Below are positions 1 through 12,069 of a stretch of DNA of 64,000 bases, piece by piece. The notes beneath the pieces were generated by a model that had not been told where the DNA came from, did not search any database, and saw only the letters and a list, made by a program, of their open reading frames with translations. The stretch is taken from assembly GCA_031472005.1 (NCBI GenBank), contig PZJY01000009.1, positions 868,001 through 932,000 on the forward strand, written 5' to 3'. The translations under genes were made by a program, and so were the position numbers. This stretch comes from Tetracladium setigerum (lineage: Eukaryota; Ascomycota; Leotiomycetes; Helotiales). Position 1 is the stretch's first letter, and every line of letters begins with the position of its first letter.

Positions 1-1190
1 TTACACGCATCTCAAAATATGTTTCCCCTTGGCGTCTATAAATTGCACAGCGATCAACTACCCTTGTGTATGTTTCTATAGACAGGGTGGTGAATGGTGC
101 GGGACGAGGTTGATGGTAACGGGGTGATTGGAATAGATTTTGAAATCCCACCAGAAACAAACAACCCCGCAGATCTCCAAGTTCGTTTCTCTGGCCATTG
201 CTTGTCAGATCACAGACCCTATACTGGCGTGGCAGGAGATCTCCTGGTAGAGGGACATCGTCTCAACCGATTCAAGATGAGGCACAACGATCCTCAGAGA
301 AAGGATAGGAGCATCCAAAGTGCATCTGCTCTTCCCCACATAGAGCGCATAGGTGGGCGTGCGCGCGCCAGAATGCGTGCGAAGGCGAAGATGGCGAAAG
401 GAAGATCCAGGCCCCAAGGATTGCCATAAGAAAAATGGGGGAAGGATGTCGAGTCGAAAGCGCGGCTAGGGAGATGTCGTTGTCGCACACGAGTTTCGCA
501 TTCCATCGAACCTTTCGAAGGCCAAGTCTGAAAATGGCCCTTCTGGTCGCATGTACGGGAAAGGCCGCCCGTCTATTTGACGGGAGTTGACGGGTAGGGG
601 GGCCTTCAATGTTTCTGTTTGATGTGGTAGACGACGTTGATGGGCGAAACGAGGAAGATGCGAAGATGCAAAGAAGCGTTGAGGTGAAGGACGACTGGGT
701 ATCACCAGCTTCCGTTGGCGCTGAGCTCTCACCTCTGAAACGTCAGTCAGGTGACCTGACTCGGAATAGCCAAGCATCCACGTTGTCTTTCTCGCCACTA
801 TCTGGTGAAGTATTGAACGGGACAAAGCAGTTCATACTCTATTCATCAGAGGGCCAGAGAGAGAGGTTCGTGTTCATGTTCTTGTTCTTGTTTCATGGTG
901 ATGAATCACGTTGTGCCAGTACTCCTCCACGAATGCTAGTGCTCCAAGATACTTGGCGAAGGATTCGGGTAATTGATGAGTCGTCGGGACGCAAGTGCAG
1001 GCAAGTCGAGCATACGCAACCACAATGCAACCCAACGCAACCAAGGTACCAAGGTACCAAACTGAGTGCGTGGTAGGTAGATAAGCAGGTAAGCAACAGT
1101 GGACAACTTGGATGACTCCCTGCTTCTCTCGTTCTCAACATTATTACAAATCTTGTTGTTATTACTTTATTCACCACTTCTCCGGAAGCT
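1..1190. other. Intergenic/upstream region, no gene recognised
   Basis: Several short open frames occur on both strands. None carries a recognisable domain or a sensible exon series. The last few hundred bases are presumably promoter and leader of the zinc-cluster gene that starts at 1191. A short tandem of AAGGTACC units lies at about 1042-1058. Confidence 0.5.
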
Positions 1191-4050
1191 ATGGCCCTCC
1201 CCTCAGCAAACATCTCCTTGGATTTAAATGCCACATTGGAGACTCGGGCACCGTCGGCCACAGTGCCTCTCTCCGGATCCTCGAGGCATCCACCCGTGAA
1301 AAGAAGCCGAATACAGCTCAGTTGCACACATTGCCGTGCCGGCAAACTGTAAGGATCTGATTTCCCATGATCTCTCAATCCTCCTGATCATATCCTCGAA
1401 ATCTGAGGCTTTTTGGAACTGCTTTTCATTTCATAAGGTACTGACTGGCTGGCCAAAAGCAAATGTGACCGTCAATCGCCGTGTCAACAATGTATCAAAC
1501 GAGAAAGAGTTTCGCAATGTACATTTCTAGCGGCTCCTCCTCGTAGAAAGCCACCCTTGAGTCTACAGAATAGACTGAAACATCTCGAAAACCTTGTTAA
1601 AGATGTTATGACCGCTGGAAGCCAGTCTCCTGGGACTGCAGTGAACGAGGATCGGATTGATGTGACCCCAGGACTTGAAGATCGACAGATGAGTTCAAGC
1701 ATTCCTTCCGATCTCGAAAGCGAGCCCACCGCATCCTTCCAACAGACCTTTCCCGCGGCATTTGGATCCGTGATTGAAGGCTCAGGACCATCCGCCTACA
1801 TTGGAGCTACTCACTGGGCTGCCATACTTGACGATGTAAGCCACCACCAGCTTCTCTTGAATGTATCTTACATATTGACATCTTCCAGATTGAAGAGGTG
1901 AAAAGCTATTTTGGCGAAGACGAAGAAACAAGCCATTCTCCAGAGGATGAATATGGACCAGACCTAATCTTTCAAGCACAAACTCGAATGACGGTCGAGG
2001 AATTGGTTGCCGCTTTGCCCCCAAAGGCCATTGTTGACAAGCATGTAGCACGTTACTTCAAATCACCTTTTCCCTCTAGACGTAAGGCCGACCAAACATG
2101 TTGAGAATATGATCTGATTTGTGTGACCAGATATCATACACGCCCCCAGCTTTCAAAAACAGGTCTGTGGAACTCTACTGTCATACCAAGTAGTCGTGCT
2201 GAAATGAACCGTCTGATGCAGTACAAAGCATTTTGGGAGAATCCCAACGGGGTTTCGTTGTCCTGGCTGGCTTTGCTCTATATTCTGATGGCCCACGCGA
2301 CCTTTGCAGCTCTGGGAAAAGGCGAAGAAAACCCCGACAAGCGTGGAACCCACATTCAAATAATCAACGCCTACAGAGCATGGTGCACGCAATGTCTTAT
2401 GCTCAGCAACTACACACAGGCAGGACCGCATACCATCGAAGCCTTGATAATGTACATGGAAGCCGAATTTGCACGAGGCAATCAAGTGAAATGCTATCTC
2501 TTGATATCAGTCGTAATACGTATCGCGTTACGTGCTGGCCTTCATCGTGATGCAACCAAAGTTGCAGGAGGTATCTCGGTCTTCCGTGCCGAAATTCGAC
2601 GACGACTTTGGCACTTTCTTCGTCAGATTGACAATCTTTCTAGCTTCCACATCGGACTACCAAGCATGGTACATGCCATTGAAAGTGATACGGAAGTACC
2701 GCGCAATCTCAGAGACGAAGATTTCCATGAAGGTTCCACGGAGCTGCCAGCCTCGCGACCAGAATCAGAAATGACTTCAATGTCTTACATGCTATGTAAG
2801 GGCAGGATCATGGAAATCTTCGGAGAGATTGCTACACAGGCTAATCGCCTTTCACTTCCTCCCTACGAAGACATTCTAGAGCTGGACAACAAACTAAATC
2901 AGGCTTTTGCCAAGGTTCCGGTCTTCTTCCAGGTCGTTCCTCTGGATCTCGCCTTCACAGACTCTGCCGAGCTGATCATCCAACGCTTCAGTATCGCGGT
3001 CTTGTATCTCAAAAGTCGATGCGTTCTTCATCGTAAATACATGATTGGAGGCTCTGAAGAAGAGAACTTCTCGTTCTCGAGGCAAGCGTCACTTAATGCT
3101 GCCATGCAGCTTCTACGTTATCAATCCTCGATTCACGATGCCGTTCAGCCCGAGGGGCTCCTTGCCGGAGAGACATGGTTTGTTACTTCATTAGCCATTC
3201 ATGACTTTTTGCTCGCCGCAACCATCGTATATTTGACTATCATTCGAGTTATCAACGGTGCTGGGAGTCGTCTGGAGCTTGAACTGGAGCAATACCGGGA
3301 CTTGATCAACTTACTTGAAAGATCTCACATTGTCTGGTGCGAAACGGTGCAACTTATGGGAGAAGCCAAGAAAGCAGCCGAAATATTGGGAATGATGGTG
3401 GCAAAGGTGGACAACGCAATTCAAACCAACAAATTCCTTGGCCAGCAATCCATGTTGGGGAGCAGCGCAATCGAGCAGCTTTCTTTGAAGGGTAAAATGA
3501 ACTTTCTTGTTTTCTGCATTCCTCGGGCATTCTTCGCTACCAGCCCATCACAGATATGGGTCATCTTTGATCCTTGCTTTTAAAGACGACTACTGCCACT
3601 GTTGAAAAATTCTTGTGGTGCAATCCTGCGTGGTGGCACTTGCTTGACTTTTTTTTACATGGCCACAGCAATATGCGCAGCTATCTCATCGAATCAATAC
3701 TAACGAAGCTTCAGATCAAGTACTCCCCTCTGAGATGTTGTATGATTACAACGAAGTTGCCAATTTTTACCCACCTCAAATGACCCGAACGACAACACCA
3801 TCGACATTCTCCACTCAATTCGATCCTTCGGTTGGACTGCCGGGCGACCCGATTGTAGCTATGCTTGATACGCCGATATATTTCAACTGGGTTGGTTCAT
3901 TCTCAACATAAATATTCCAGTCAACTAACTCCTTGACAGGATACTTTTGATAATCACCTTCGTCCTGAACAGTTGGTACAACAACCCTGGGATGACATGT
4001 CAATGTCCAATTTTGAACTACCATTTGAAAGCGATCATTACAAATTATGA
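1191..4050 (+). CDS. Zn2Cys6 (fungal zinc-cluster) transcription factor with MHR domain
   Basis: Nuclear DNA-binding regulator of unknown target. The N-terminus carries a binuclear zinc cluster with spacing C-X2-C-X6-C-X5-C-X2-C-X8-C, beginning SCTHCRAGKLKCD. It is split by the first intron exactly between L and K. A short basic and leucine-rich linker follows (LQNRLKHLENLV), then the fungal-specific MHR region with motifs HIIHAPSFQKQYKAFW, EIRRRLWHFLRQID and SFHIGLPSM. Predicted exons are 1191-1348, 1460-1835, 1889-2081, 2131-2162 (32 nt), 2222-3491, 3715-3890 and 3940-4050. All phases agree and give 771 residues. The 3492-3714 intron (223 nt) is unusually long and may hide a small exon. The C-terminus is Gln/Thr/Pro-rich. 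The gene converges on the dehydrogenase, 70 bp away. The target pathway cannot be inferred. Confidence 0.85.
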
Positions 4051-4120
4051 TTAAGCTAAGGAATGCGGCAGGCTATGCAATAGAATACAACAAATCTAAT
4101 ACGAAACAATCACAACTCAT

Positions 4121-5287
4121 TTACTTGAAGCTTTTCACCTCTCGGTCACAATATTCCATGAACTTCTGGGCGGCGCCACTTCCGCCCTCTGACTTGCTCT
4201 TCAACCCATTCGTGATGTTTGCTGGTAGTTCCGATACTCTGCCCCAGGCAGTGAGAAATCCTCCGTTGTGTTGGGCCTTGAGATCTGGAGAAAATCCAGC
4301 GTAGAGTTCGGTATAAGCCCCATAGATGGCCGTCTTGAAAAATATGCCCTGCAATTGTCAGCCAAAGTCTATTTCTTTCAGGCAAAAATCATCATACAAT
4401 AATGCTTTTCCTCACAGGACCCCAGGTTTTCTGCAACTCAGTCTTCATCAATCCAGGATGCAAAGCCTGATTACCATATTAGCATCCGTCTGCATGTTCA
4501 ATAGCATCCATTACTCACCACACTCAGGACACTTTGACTCTCCAAGCGCTTTGCAAATTCAGTCGCAAGCCAAGCCACGCCAACTTTGCTTTGCATGTAA
4601 TTGTTCATGCCTCCAGTCAAGATCTCTGGAGTTCCAGTCTTGTCGAATTGCATTCCATCCGCCGGCGTAGTTCCCATCTGGAGCATGGTAGCAACCCACA
4701 CGATGCGCACACTGAACGGCGGTAGCGTAGCAGCAGTTCTCGAAAGGATCGGCTCGAGCAGAAGCGTAAAGAGGTATGGACCAAGGCAATTAGTACCAAA
4801 CTCCATATCATGACCCTGCGATTTTCTCAACGTTAGCAAAAGACTTCTCCGTCCCCAACGCCAGCACGTCAGAAAAATGAAGGAAAAACCATACCAAAAC
4901 ATCTTTACTCCCAGCCGGTGGCTGCATCACAGCCGCATTATTAAAGAGAATATCCAATCTCTCCTCCCTCGCCAAAAAGCTATCCACAGCACCCTTAATC
5001 GTCCTCAAATCCCCAAAATCAGCGACAATCTTCTCCACTCTTCCCTTTGCCTTGCCAGCACCGAAGGTTACCTGTGCTTTGCATTGCTCGATCGCGCCGT
5101 TGCAGCGGGCATCGGAGCGAGCGGCGATGTAGACTGTTCCGCCTGCGGCGTAGAGGATCTTGACGAGTTCGAAACCGACGCCTGAGGCGCCGCCGGTGAC
5201 GATGAAGACTTTGCCGGCGAGGGAGGGGAGGTGAGCTTCGGTGAAGGTAGGGGCGGGAGGGAAGATGAGGTCGATTGGGTTTGGCAT
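4121..5287 (-). CDS. Short-chain dehydrogenase/reductase (retinol dehydrogenase/WW-oxidoreductase type)
   Basis: NAD(P)-dependent oxidoreductase of the classical SDR family, 328 residues, probably cytosolic; substrate unknown. The cofactor motif TGGASGVG lies near residue 32 and is followed by an acidic/Arg-rich turn (AARSDAR). NNAAVM is the structural NNAG-type motif. The active-site YMQSK is near residue 210, with the catalytic serine probably in the preceding strand region. PGLMKTEL matches the post-active-site PG motif. Four exons are separated by introns 4816-4894, 4467-4518 and 4349-4397, all with GT-AG borders and consistent phases. The start at 5287 gives the usual short N-terminal lead before the Rossmann fold. 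No membrane anchor or signal peptide is visible. It is tail-to-tail with the zinc-cluster regulator, so co-regulation is not implied. Confidence 0.88.
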
Positions 5288-6388
5288 TTTGGATTTGACT
5301 TGGTTGGTTGTTGGTTGATGTGGTATTGTAGATTGGAGCAGGTTATGAATGCTGGATTGGATTGGAGTATGTGATGAAGTTGATGAAGGTGATTTGTCTT
5401 GGTTGTGTTTGTTTGTTTGTTTGTTTGTTTTGTTTCGTTTTGCTTGTTGAATGATGTTTTGAGACGAGATGTGATGAGTATATTAGAATTCGAGAATTCG
5501 ATAGTTGAGATGTTTGTTGAGATGATTATTGGAGATGATTGTTGTTTGATACTCCCTTCAATCCGTCCCAACACCTTCATTATATATCCCATCCTCAAAC
5601 CCAACCAAAGGCCCAAAGCCCAAAGCCCGGAGGCCGAAACCCCAAACTCGTCCATCTGATACATGCATACTCGCCATCCCTTGCAGAAACCAAGCGGCTC
5701 TACAAAATGTAATCTGTAAATCCATCTTTCGTATCCCACTTCATCCTAGTCACACCCACGCACTACACCCATCCCCAAAGCCAAAGCCGGCCGGAGATGT
5801 TAAGCGAGTGCCAAGAGATTGCTTTAAATCCGGTGCTGCTGCTGTGTTGTGCGACAAGGGTGGGGTGATGTCATTTCCTGACTTATGGCCGGGCCGGCCT
5901 AGGGCTGGAGGAAGAAAGGGGATGGAAGAGATAGAAACTGCAGCTACTCTTATGCTGTGAAAATGCTGTGTGGTTGTTGTGGTATAAGCCAAGCAATGTT
6001 GTGGTTTTCAAGACCAAAGTCCGCTTCGTTCAGGGCCATGCCTTGGCATCAAGCTTGTCAACAAGGCGACTAGGCTCTAGTACCTCCTCATCAGGTATCA
6101 TCAATGTCCATCGAAATTCTACATTTACGGTCTTATGTCAAGACAAGTAACTCGTAAGCACTCTAATCCCGATACACTCCAACGTGAGTCCTACTAGGCT
6201 TTCTATTGTGGTGGCCCTAGTCTTCCTGTAAGAAGTAGGTAGCCACCATTTCTCCACTGTATTGGTTTTGTTAGCTAGAGACAAACGCTGATCGATAATC
6301 CACAGTATCCAATTTAGACCTTACTTGTCTCTCTGCCCCAGGAAGGAGAGGGGGAAAGGCAATTAATTTGTCCTCAGAAAACAACGTG
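5288..6388. other. Intergenic region with a (GTTT)n run; no gene seen
   Basis: This is the upstream region of the minus-strand dehydrogenase and the downstream region of the minus-strand HET gene. It contains a GTTT microsatellite at 5407-5430 and a TATA-like TATATAT near 5581 that could serve the dehydrogenase. No frame here has a recognisable domain. Confidence 0.5.
5407..5430. repeat. (GTTT)n microsatellite
   Basis: About six GTTT units lie in the dehydrogenase upstream region. Confidence 0.9.
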
Positions 6389-8639
6389 CTAAAGCACATG
6401 CAATGTCTGCCAGGTCCAATCCCTAAACAACCAGTCATCCATTTCAAAAGAAACCGAAATTTCGAATATACCAATTCTCACATACTCAACCCTAGAGTCA
6501 GCTATATCGGCCGTCTCGTTGGGCCGAGCCACCATGAGTACCAACCCGTATGAGAGTGGTAAAGTCCCCCCTTCACCTGGCTGAGTACTGAGGACAAGCA
6601 GAGCTTTGAGCTTATTATCCTCGATCACGGCTTCGCTTGATGGACCTGAGTGTGACAAAATATCCGAAATGTCGGATTTATGGTCCTTGTAATCAGGATA
6701 AAACGACAGGAACTTATCATTACTGTTTTTATCGCCGGTCTTCAAAAAAGACAACTTTTGTCGTGTATCTGACGAGAAATCCACATCCACCGCAGGCCCT
6801 TTGAGTTCAATGAAACCGCCATCCACGAGACTGGCCGCAGCAGTCACTTGCTTGCCTTTCAAGGTAACACCAGAATGAAGCACTCCCGCAAGGAAATCCA
6901 CCTTCATCCCCGTCGTTTCCACATCCGGTAGTAGGGTTACAAGACCACCCACAGCTGCCCACGACCAAGACGGCGCGCAATACTGTGCTAGTTTATCCTC
7001 TGGCTTCTCAGCACGCCATAGCAAGCCAAACTCCAAGCTAACATTTCCCCATAATCCAGCCAGATATGTAGCACCTGTGTTGCGCTCAACCAACTCGGCA
7101 ATCCCCGCTATGGCGACGAGTCTATCGGTTGGCATGGTAAGCCGTGCGGCAGAATAGTATGATATGAGTTCATACCATAGACGGCTGAACTTCATCATAT
7201 CTCTATCACTTAGTCTGGCATTTTTTGTGTCCATTGCTTTCAAGGCATCCAATGCGCCGCGGATATTGCGAGTAGTGGCGCATTCTCTGTACCAGCCGCC
7301 TTCGATGCGTTTGATGAGCGCAGCTGGTACATCTTGCAACACCCTTCTTGCAGACTCGGAGGGTTTCCATTCTCCTCCTGTGCGCTCAACTAGTTGCTTT
7401 TCAACGACTACAGTGACGACTTTTTTGCTATATTCCTTCCCTTCAAAGAGGATCTTCGCTTCGTTACTGCGGTAGATCTCAGAATCGACGTGATCTGTTC
7501 TTTGACCACGACTACACTCAAAAAAAATGGTATCGGAGCAGAAATGCAGGATTCGACGTGAAAGTAAGCGTTCTTGGAAGACCCAGCCTCGCTTGCTCAC
7601 TGGTGCATCTAAGACTCGGGTTCGGAAGAGATGGGCGAGAGGGACGTCCGGTTCGGGCATTTGAAAGCGTAAAGCATTGTATTTGCTTGTTATCAAGGTG
7701 CATTCGCCTCGTGGGGATTGAATTGGCGAAAGCATCCTTCGTCGGATTTGGCAGAGGCGGTGGAGGAGATGGTGCATTCCGCGTTTGCATAGACGCTTGT
7801 CATGAGGTGTGATTCCCGGCCCAGTCGTCGGCTGAATCCTGTATGATGCATAGAGAGTCAATCCAGATGTATTTCACGTCAAGAAGGCGAGTAATTTCGA
7901 TAGCGTGGCGGATATTCAGAGAGACTGTTTTCGGGGCTATGCCGTCCTTCATGGCGTCGTAATTATTCTTCAGCAACTTCAATCCCACACCGGCTTCGCC
8001 CCAGCAATGGCTGAGAGCGAGGTACGACAAGGGGCGTGTATTTGGAGAAATATAATTCTCAACGAGCCAGATTTTCGGATTGACGACTGTTCCTACGTAG
8101 ATGAGCCTGTTTGGCGCGAAGGAGCCATCATGCTCTGATTTTTTGGCACATGATCGATGATGGATCAAACAATCCCTAATCCAGTTCTTCGCTAGTTTAA
8201 GGAATTTCCTGTTGCTTGTGGAGTTGTAGAAAGGTGTCTCGGTATACCTGATATCGGGCGCTGAATTATTACAATTAGATGCTTGTGGCAAACTAAAGGA
8301 CTTCACAATGCTGTGTTTACACATACTTCTCGTCAAATATATCCTCTCACTAACCTTCCCGTCTGAGCGACGGAGACGAAGATGACAATCGCCATACTTA
8401 GGAACAAGCGTAGTTATCTCCAAATATCGATCTATAGTGTTGCCCAATGGCGTCAAAACAGGATTGAAAGAATCAGCCTGAATCTGAAGCATTACAGTCC
8501 CATCTTCAGCTGTTATCAGCGGATCCCATTCTTTCCGGTGGTAATCTTGCCGATGCTCTCCTTCCAGTGAGTGATAGGAAAGCTCCATCACTTGATTGCG
8601 GTTCCTGGTCATCTTGCTCCGACATATCGATTTTGTCAT
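6389..8639 (-). CDS. HET-domain (heterokaryon incompatibility) protein, frame broken at two sites
   Basis: HET proteins trigger non-self recognition and programmed cell death in fungal hyphal fusion; the effector chemistry is not read here. The canonical core is present: YLALSHCWG, YIWIDSLCIIQDSADDW, MTSVYANAECTISS and RGWVFQERLLSRRILHF. The typical C-terminal half follows, with TMPTDRLVAIAGIAE and CAPSWSWA. The frame shifts twice, each equal to one lost base. One is near 7814-7822 (after the DDWA stretch), where GCCGGG should probably be GCCCGGG. The other is near 7713-7716 in a run of four C on the coding strand. An in-frame 66-nt intron (8261-8326, GTATGT...TTCAG) probably splits the N-terminal region. 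With both bases restored the locus is about 728 codons. Its 5' end overlaps the membrane ORF 8506-9390 in another frame, so the true start is uncertain. It is either a working gene with sequence errors or a decaying allele. Confidence 0.8.
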
Positions 8640-9390
8640 AAGCAGACGCCAATACCATACACATCGGACAATTCGGTCTTCTATTGAGACGAATACGATG
8701 CCATTCCACGATGGGAGTGAGTAGAATTTTCGATCCGAATATCAAATTGGATTTCAAGAGCATCATAACGCAGTCGATGCAGACGTCGACGAGAGCACGA
8801 TTGGTCCGCCATCTTGGTATTCGAATGACGAAGCGCCAAAATAAACACGAGTACAATGCGTAGAGCGCGAGGTAGCTTGCTAATTCAACGGTAAGGAAAA
8901 AATTGATCCAAACGCTCCCGAATATTGAAATCCAGACGGGGGAGCCAAGCCAGCCAATAGCGGTCGTATAGCGGGTTGGAGACGATGTTCGGAAAAACCA
9001 TACGATCGTGATGATGTCCGGTATGAGGAATATAGGAAGTGTACCACGGATTGTACGTACAAGAATCGGTATGAGACCGATAATATTGAGGAGCAGAAGC
9101 GGGTAGATGATGACGAGTAGCGCTACCAATATCCACATCGAAGGAGATGTTGGAAACAGAAAGAGACGTAGAAGACCAGCGCCGAATATAAATAGCCAGG
9201 AAGAGCAAAAGATCCAGCGAAACGTCGACCTTTTCCAGCGGGGGAAGTTCTGCCAGCCGTACCATCCTTCGTTCATTATCAAAGGTGGTGGCCTTAATGT
9301 TAAGCGATGCTCGACCATAGCGGCGGGAGACAATAGAAAACCATGGCGATCGCTATAGAAGGAGAAAAGAAGAAAGAAGCAGAGATGCAA
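8506..9390 (-). CDS. Multi-span membrane protein ORF, possibly the N-terminus of the HET gene
   Basis: An uninterrupted frame of up to 294 codons; an internal ATG at 9318 is an alternative start. I recognise no family. There are about four hydrophobic stretches: WIFCSSWLFIFGAGLL, WILVALLVIIYPLLLL, LPIFLIPDIITIVWFF, and a long one around INFFLTVELASYLALYALY. A hydrophilic tail follows, with a CPMC pair. The frame runs 134 nt into the 5' part of the HET reading frame on the same strand. No gap for a promoter separates them. A shift in the overlap (an extra A in the AAAA run near 8630, or two lost bases) would fuse both into a membrane-anchored HET protein of roughly 1,000 residues. The alternative is a separate short membrane protein gene. 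Confidence 0.5.
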   Translation of the reverse strand: MHLCFFLLFSFYSDRHGFLLSPAAMVEHRLTLRPPPLIMNEGWYGWQNFPRWKRSTFRWIFCSSWLFIFGAGLLRLFLFPTSPSMWILVALLVIIYPLLLLNIIGLIPILVRTIRGTLPIFLIPDIITIVWFFRTSSPTRYTTAIGWLGSPVWISIFGSVWINFFLTVELASYLALYALYSCLFWRFVIRIPRWRTNRALVDVCIDCVMMLLKSNLIFGSKILLTPIVEWHRIRLNRRPNCPMCMVLASAYDKIDMSEQDDQEPQSSDGAFLSLTGRRASARLPPERMGSADNS

Positions 9391-9844
9391 AGAATGAAGT
9401 TACAGCAAGGCTGTTTGTTCAGCCGAGGCATGGAGCCAGCACACGGCTCAGCTGAACAAATGAAATTCTAATCTCAATGCCATTCTATTCATATTATAGA
9501 AAAACAATTTAAGCGAAGAAATGGAGCTAATCACAGAGTTTCGTTGAGCACTTATAAAACGTGTTGCATGGTTCAGATACTTCTGGTATTCCGATCAACA
9601 GCTTCACGAAGGAGTTTCAAAAGTACTGGTTGCACTTGAGAGGCGGAGGGAGTTTTTTTGACTTTATAAAACATTGTCGTTATATCTATGATTTACCCCA
9701 AATGGGTACTCTTGTAAACTTGCTTTCCGTAGCGCTTACCATCCGAACGCCTTTGTCTAGGATATATTACAGTTTCATCAGTAATCCCAATTAAAGCAGT
9801 TTCCATTCCTCGTCTTATTTTTCACGGTACGTCATGGTTTCATT
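9391..9844. other. Intergenic region, nothing recognised
   Basis: AT-rich spacer between the 5' end of the membrane/HET locus and the 3' end of the Pal1 gene. It probably contains the promoter of the former and the 3' UTR of the latter. Confidence 0.5.
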
Positions 9845-11150
9845 TTATTCCTCGGGCTTCTTGTTCCTTCTCAAGCTTCCAAATCTTCTCTTCAATCCCT
9901 CTCCAACACGTCGGCCGGTGGTATTGCTACGTCCTATTTCACTGTCTCTCTGAGAGTTGAGAGTGACGTCTGTTCCACTGACACTTCGTTGGCGATTGGC
10001 TCCAGGTCGTTGCGGCTGCATTTCGTAGGAGTTGGGAACGGATAGCAGGCGTCGGTGGCTATGGGGATCGTCCTTCTTGATTGCTCGTTCAATTGAGAAC
10101 GAGGGCTCACCCTTCCCTTTGTAATCTTCTGGGAGGTATTTCTAGATTTTTGTTAACTGAAGTTTTTAAGGGACAAAAATGTTTACTCACAACATGATCC
10201 CATCTCTTGTAAGCCCCACCTGGTGCATCAGGCTCCCTCATCAGATCCGCACCTTCTTTGTAGTTCATGATCCGTCCATCATAACCACGCATTCCCGGAG
10301 GAATCGTGGCTGTCCCCTGTAACGGAACGTGCTTATCCAAGGCATCTCTAATATTCTCTCGTGGAGTCGCCCTCAAAGCTTCCCGATTTGTCTCTCTTGT
10401 CGCATAGACAGGCGAGATCTTGCTGTTGGTATTTCTTGCCAGGAGCGTTGCGTCATACGGTCCTCCGTGATGATATGCACCCCCAGTCAAATCGAGCGAA
10501 TCAATGATATCGACGCCGGGAATATGTTGCTTCTTCAAATGAAGAGAACGGTCGGCCGCTTTATTTTCCTTGCGGAGCTGATCAAGGGGTCGGTGAGACA
10601 TATCGCCAGCAAATCTTTGACCGAGAGAACTCTGTCTTCTGCGTCCTTTTCCCTTGTCTTGATCTTCTTGCGACTTCTCTACCAGTCCGGATTCACCGGA
10701 AGCGAATTTTCGGAATGGGTTTGTGGAGGAGAAGTTTGATCGCGTGGGACTAGCGGAAGCTGGCGGAGTTGGGTATGTGGTGGAGGTGGTTGTTGTGGAG
10801 GGGGTCTTCAAGCCGCGGGGTGAGTTGTGTGATAGTGGTGGTGATGATTTGGAGGGGGGTGATTGTCTTCTGGGTTGAACAGTCGAGTTGAAGTGCGTTC
10901 CTGGACCGGTCTCATCGCTCGGGGCGGGCGCTGTTAAAGGATCCAGCAGATATTTGGATGCCTGTCAATGAGGTCAGAATGGATGGTGGAAAGCAAGATT
11001 TCCTAGCGCGAATGATTTGGCTGGGTGATAATGGGTTGAGGACCCTGCATTTCACCAGCGTCGGGGATGTCTGTGAGGGAAGATGATGATCATCGCATGT
11101 GCTTGCTGTACTGTACGTACCCACTGCTTGTCCTCGGAGGGAGCGGTCAT
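9845..11150 (-). CDS. pal1: Pal1-family cell morphology protein
   Basis: Pal1 proteins localise to cortical growth sites and endocytic patches and help maintain cylindrical cell shape in fission yeast. The translation carries the family core in order: YLLDPLTAPAPSDETGPGTH, SLGQRFAGDMSHRPLDQLRK, NKAADRS, GAYHHGGPYDATLLARN and ATPRENI. NYKEGADLMRE and YLPEDYKGKGEPSFS follow. Three exons: a 10-codon first exon 11121-11150 (MTAPSEDKQW), then 10191-10961 and 9845-10141. Introns are 10962-11120 (159 nt) and 10142-10190 (49 nt), in phase, giving 365 residues. The tail is basic and low-complexity. No lesions are seen. The ATG at 11150 is chosen because it begins the only open first exon that splices in frame to the conserved second exon. 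Confidence 0.92.
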
Positions 11151-12069
11151 TGTGTGTATTGTGGAAGAGGTTGAATTCTGATACTTTGTGTATGTTCTGA
11201 GTGAAGTTGTTTTGCGAGGAAGAAGGAGGGAGGAAGGGAGAGAGAGAGAGAGAGAATGTGATGAGAAAGGGAAGGAGGTGTGCGAAGCGGAAGAATATGT
11301 GCTGCAGATGCAGATGTGAAGCAGTCACAAGCCCAATAATGCTGCTTGCTGTGCCATATGTACCTTGCTGTATTCTTGTATGTACAGTACGGAGTACAGT
11401 GGAGTGGAATGGTAGGGATGTATCTCATGGTGGGGTGCAGTACGCAATTAGCAGTGTTAGCACCTTCGCACCCTACTCGGCCGGAGGCTAAAAGAACGCC
11501 CCCCAAGCATTTTCCACGTCATTTCAACGAGTCGCAGTCGAGAACCCCCCCCGAGCTTTCCTGCGCCGGATTATCCTGACTCCCCCTTTGAGGAACCTTC
11601 GAATTCCACACATCCTTTCTCTCTTCCTATTACAGTATTCCTTCCGCCCAGGTACGTACCTCGCTCGTACCGGGAGACAAATCAAAGGCTTGGAATGTAG
11701 ATGCGGAAGCCATGGGCCCTTGGTTCCTTGGCGTTGTTGATATTGGCTGTGCAGTCGAGGAAGGCAGTGAGTGTGAGAGAATAGAAAACAGTCAGTCCAC
11801 CTACGTGAAAGGAAGTACAAGGTGTAAAGTACAAAGTACAAAGTATCTTGCGCTCAGATACCAATTCATGCTCGAAAAATGATATATCGCCCGTCGTGTC
11901 TTGGTGGACGCCGACGGGAGAGTTGTGGGGAGACGGAGCGAGAGAGCGAGCTATTGACTTGACTGACTCTCGCTAAAAATAGAACGAAGTCTCCAAGCGA
12001 ACGGACATCGACATGTCTCTTACAGTCACAACTCTCCTCGCGAACTAACCCACAAATACACAACCAGCC
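11151..12069. other. Divergent intergenic region between Pal1 and USB1 genes
   Basis: About 0.9 kb separates two divergent starts, so it should hold both promoters. It contains a (GA)n run and several GTAC-rich palindromes: TGTACGTAC near 11112, GTACAGTAC near 11391 and the perfect 10-mer GGTACGTACC at 11651-11660. No gene is seen. Confidence 0.55.
11239..11256. repeat. (GA)n microsatellite
   Basis: Uninterrupted GA dinucleotide run in the Pal1 upstream region. Confidence 0.9.

Noticed and set aside
5068..5739. 223-codon minus-strand frame extending upstream of the dehydrogenase
   Set aside because: It runs in a different frame from the conserved SDR start and is low-complexity (Thr/Ser/Pro); the SDR begins cleanly at 5287.
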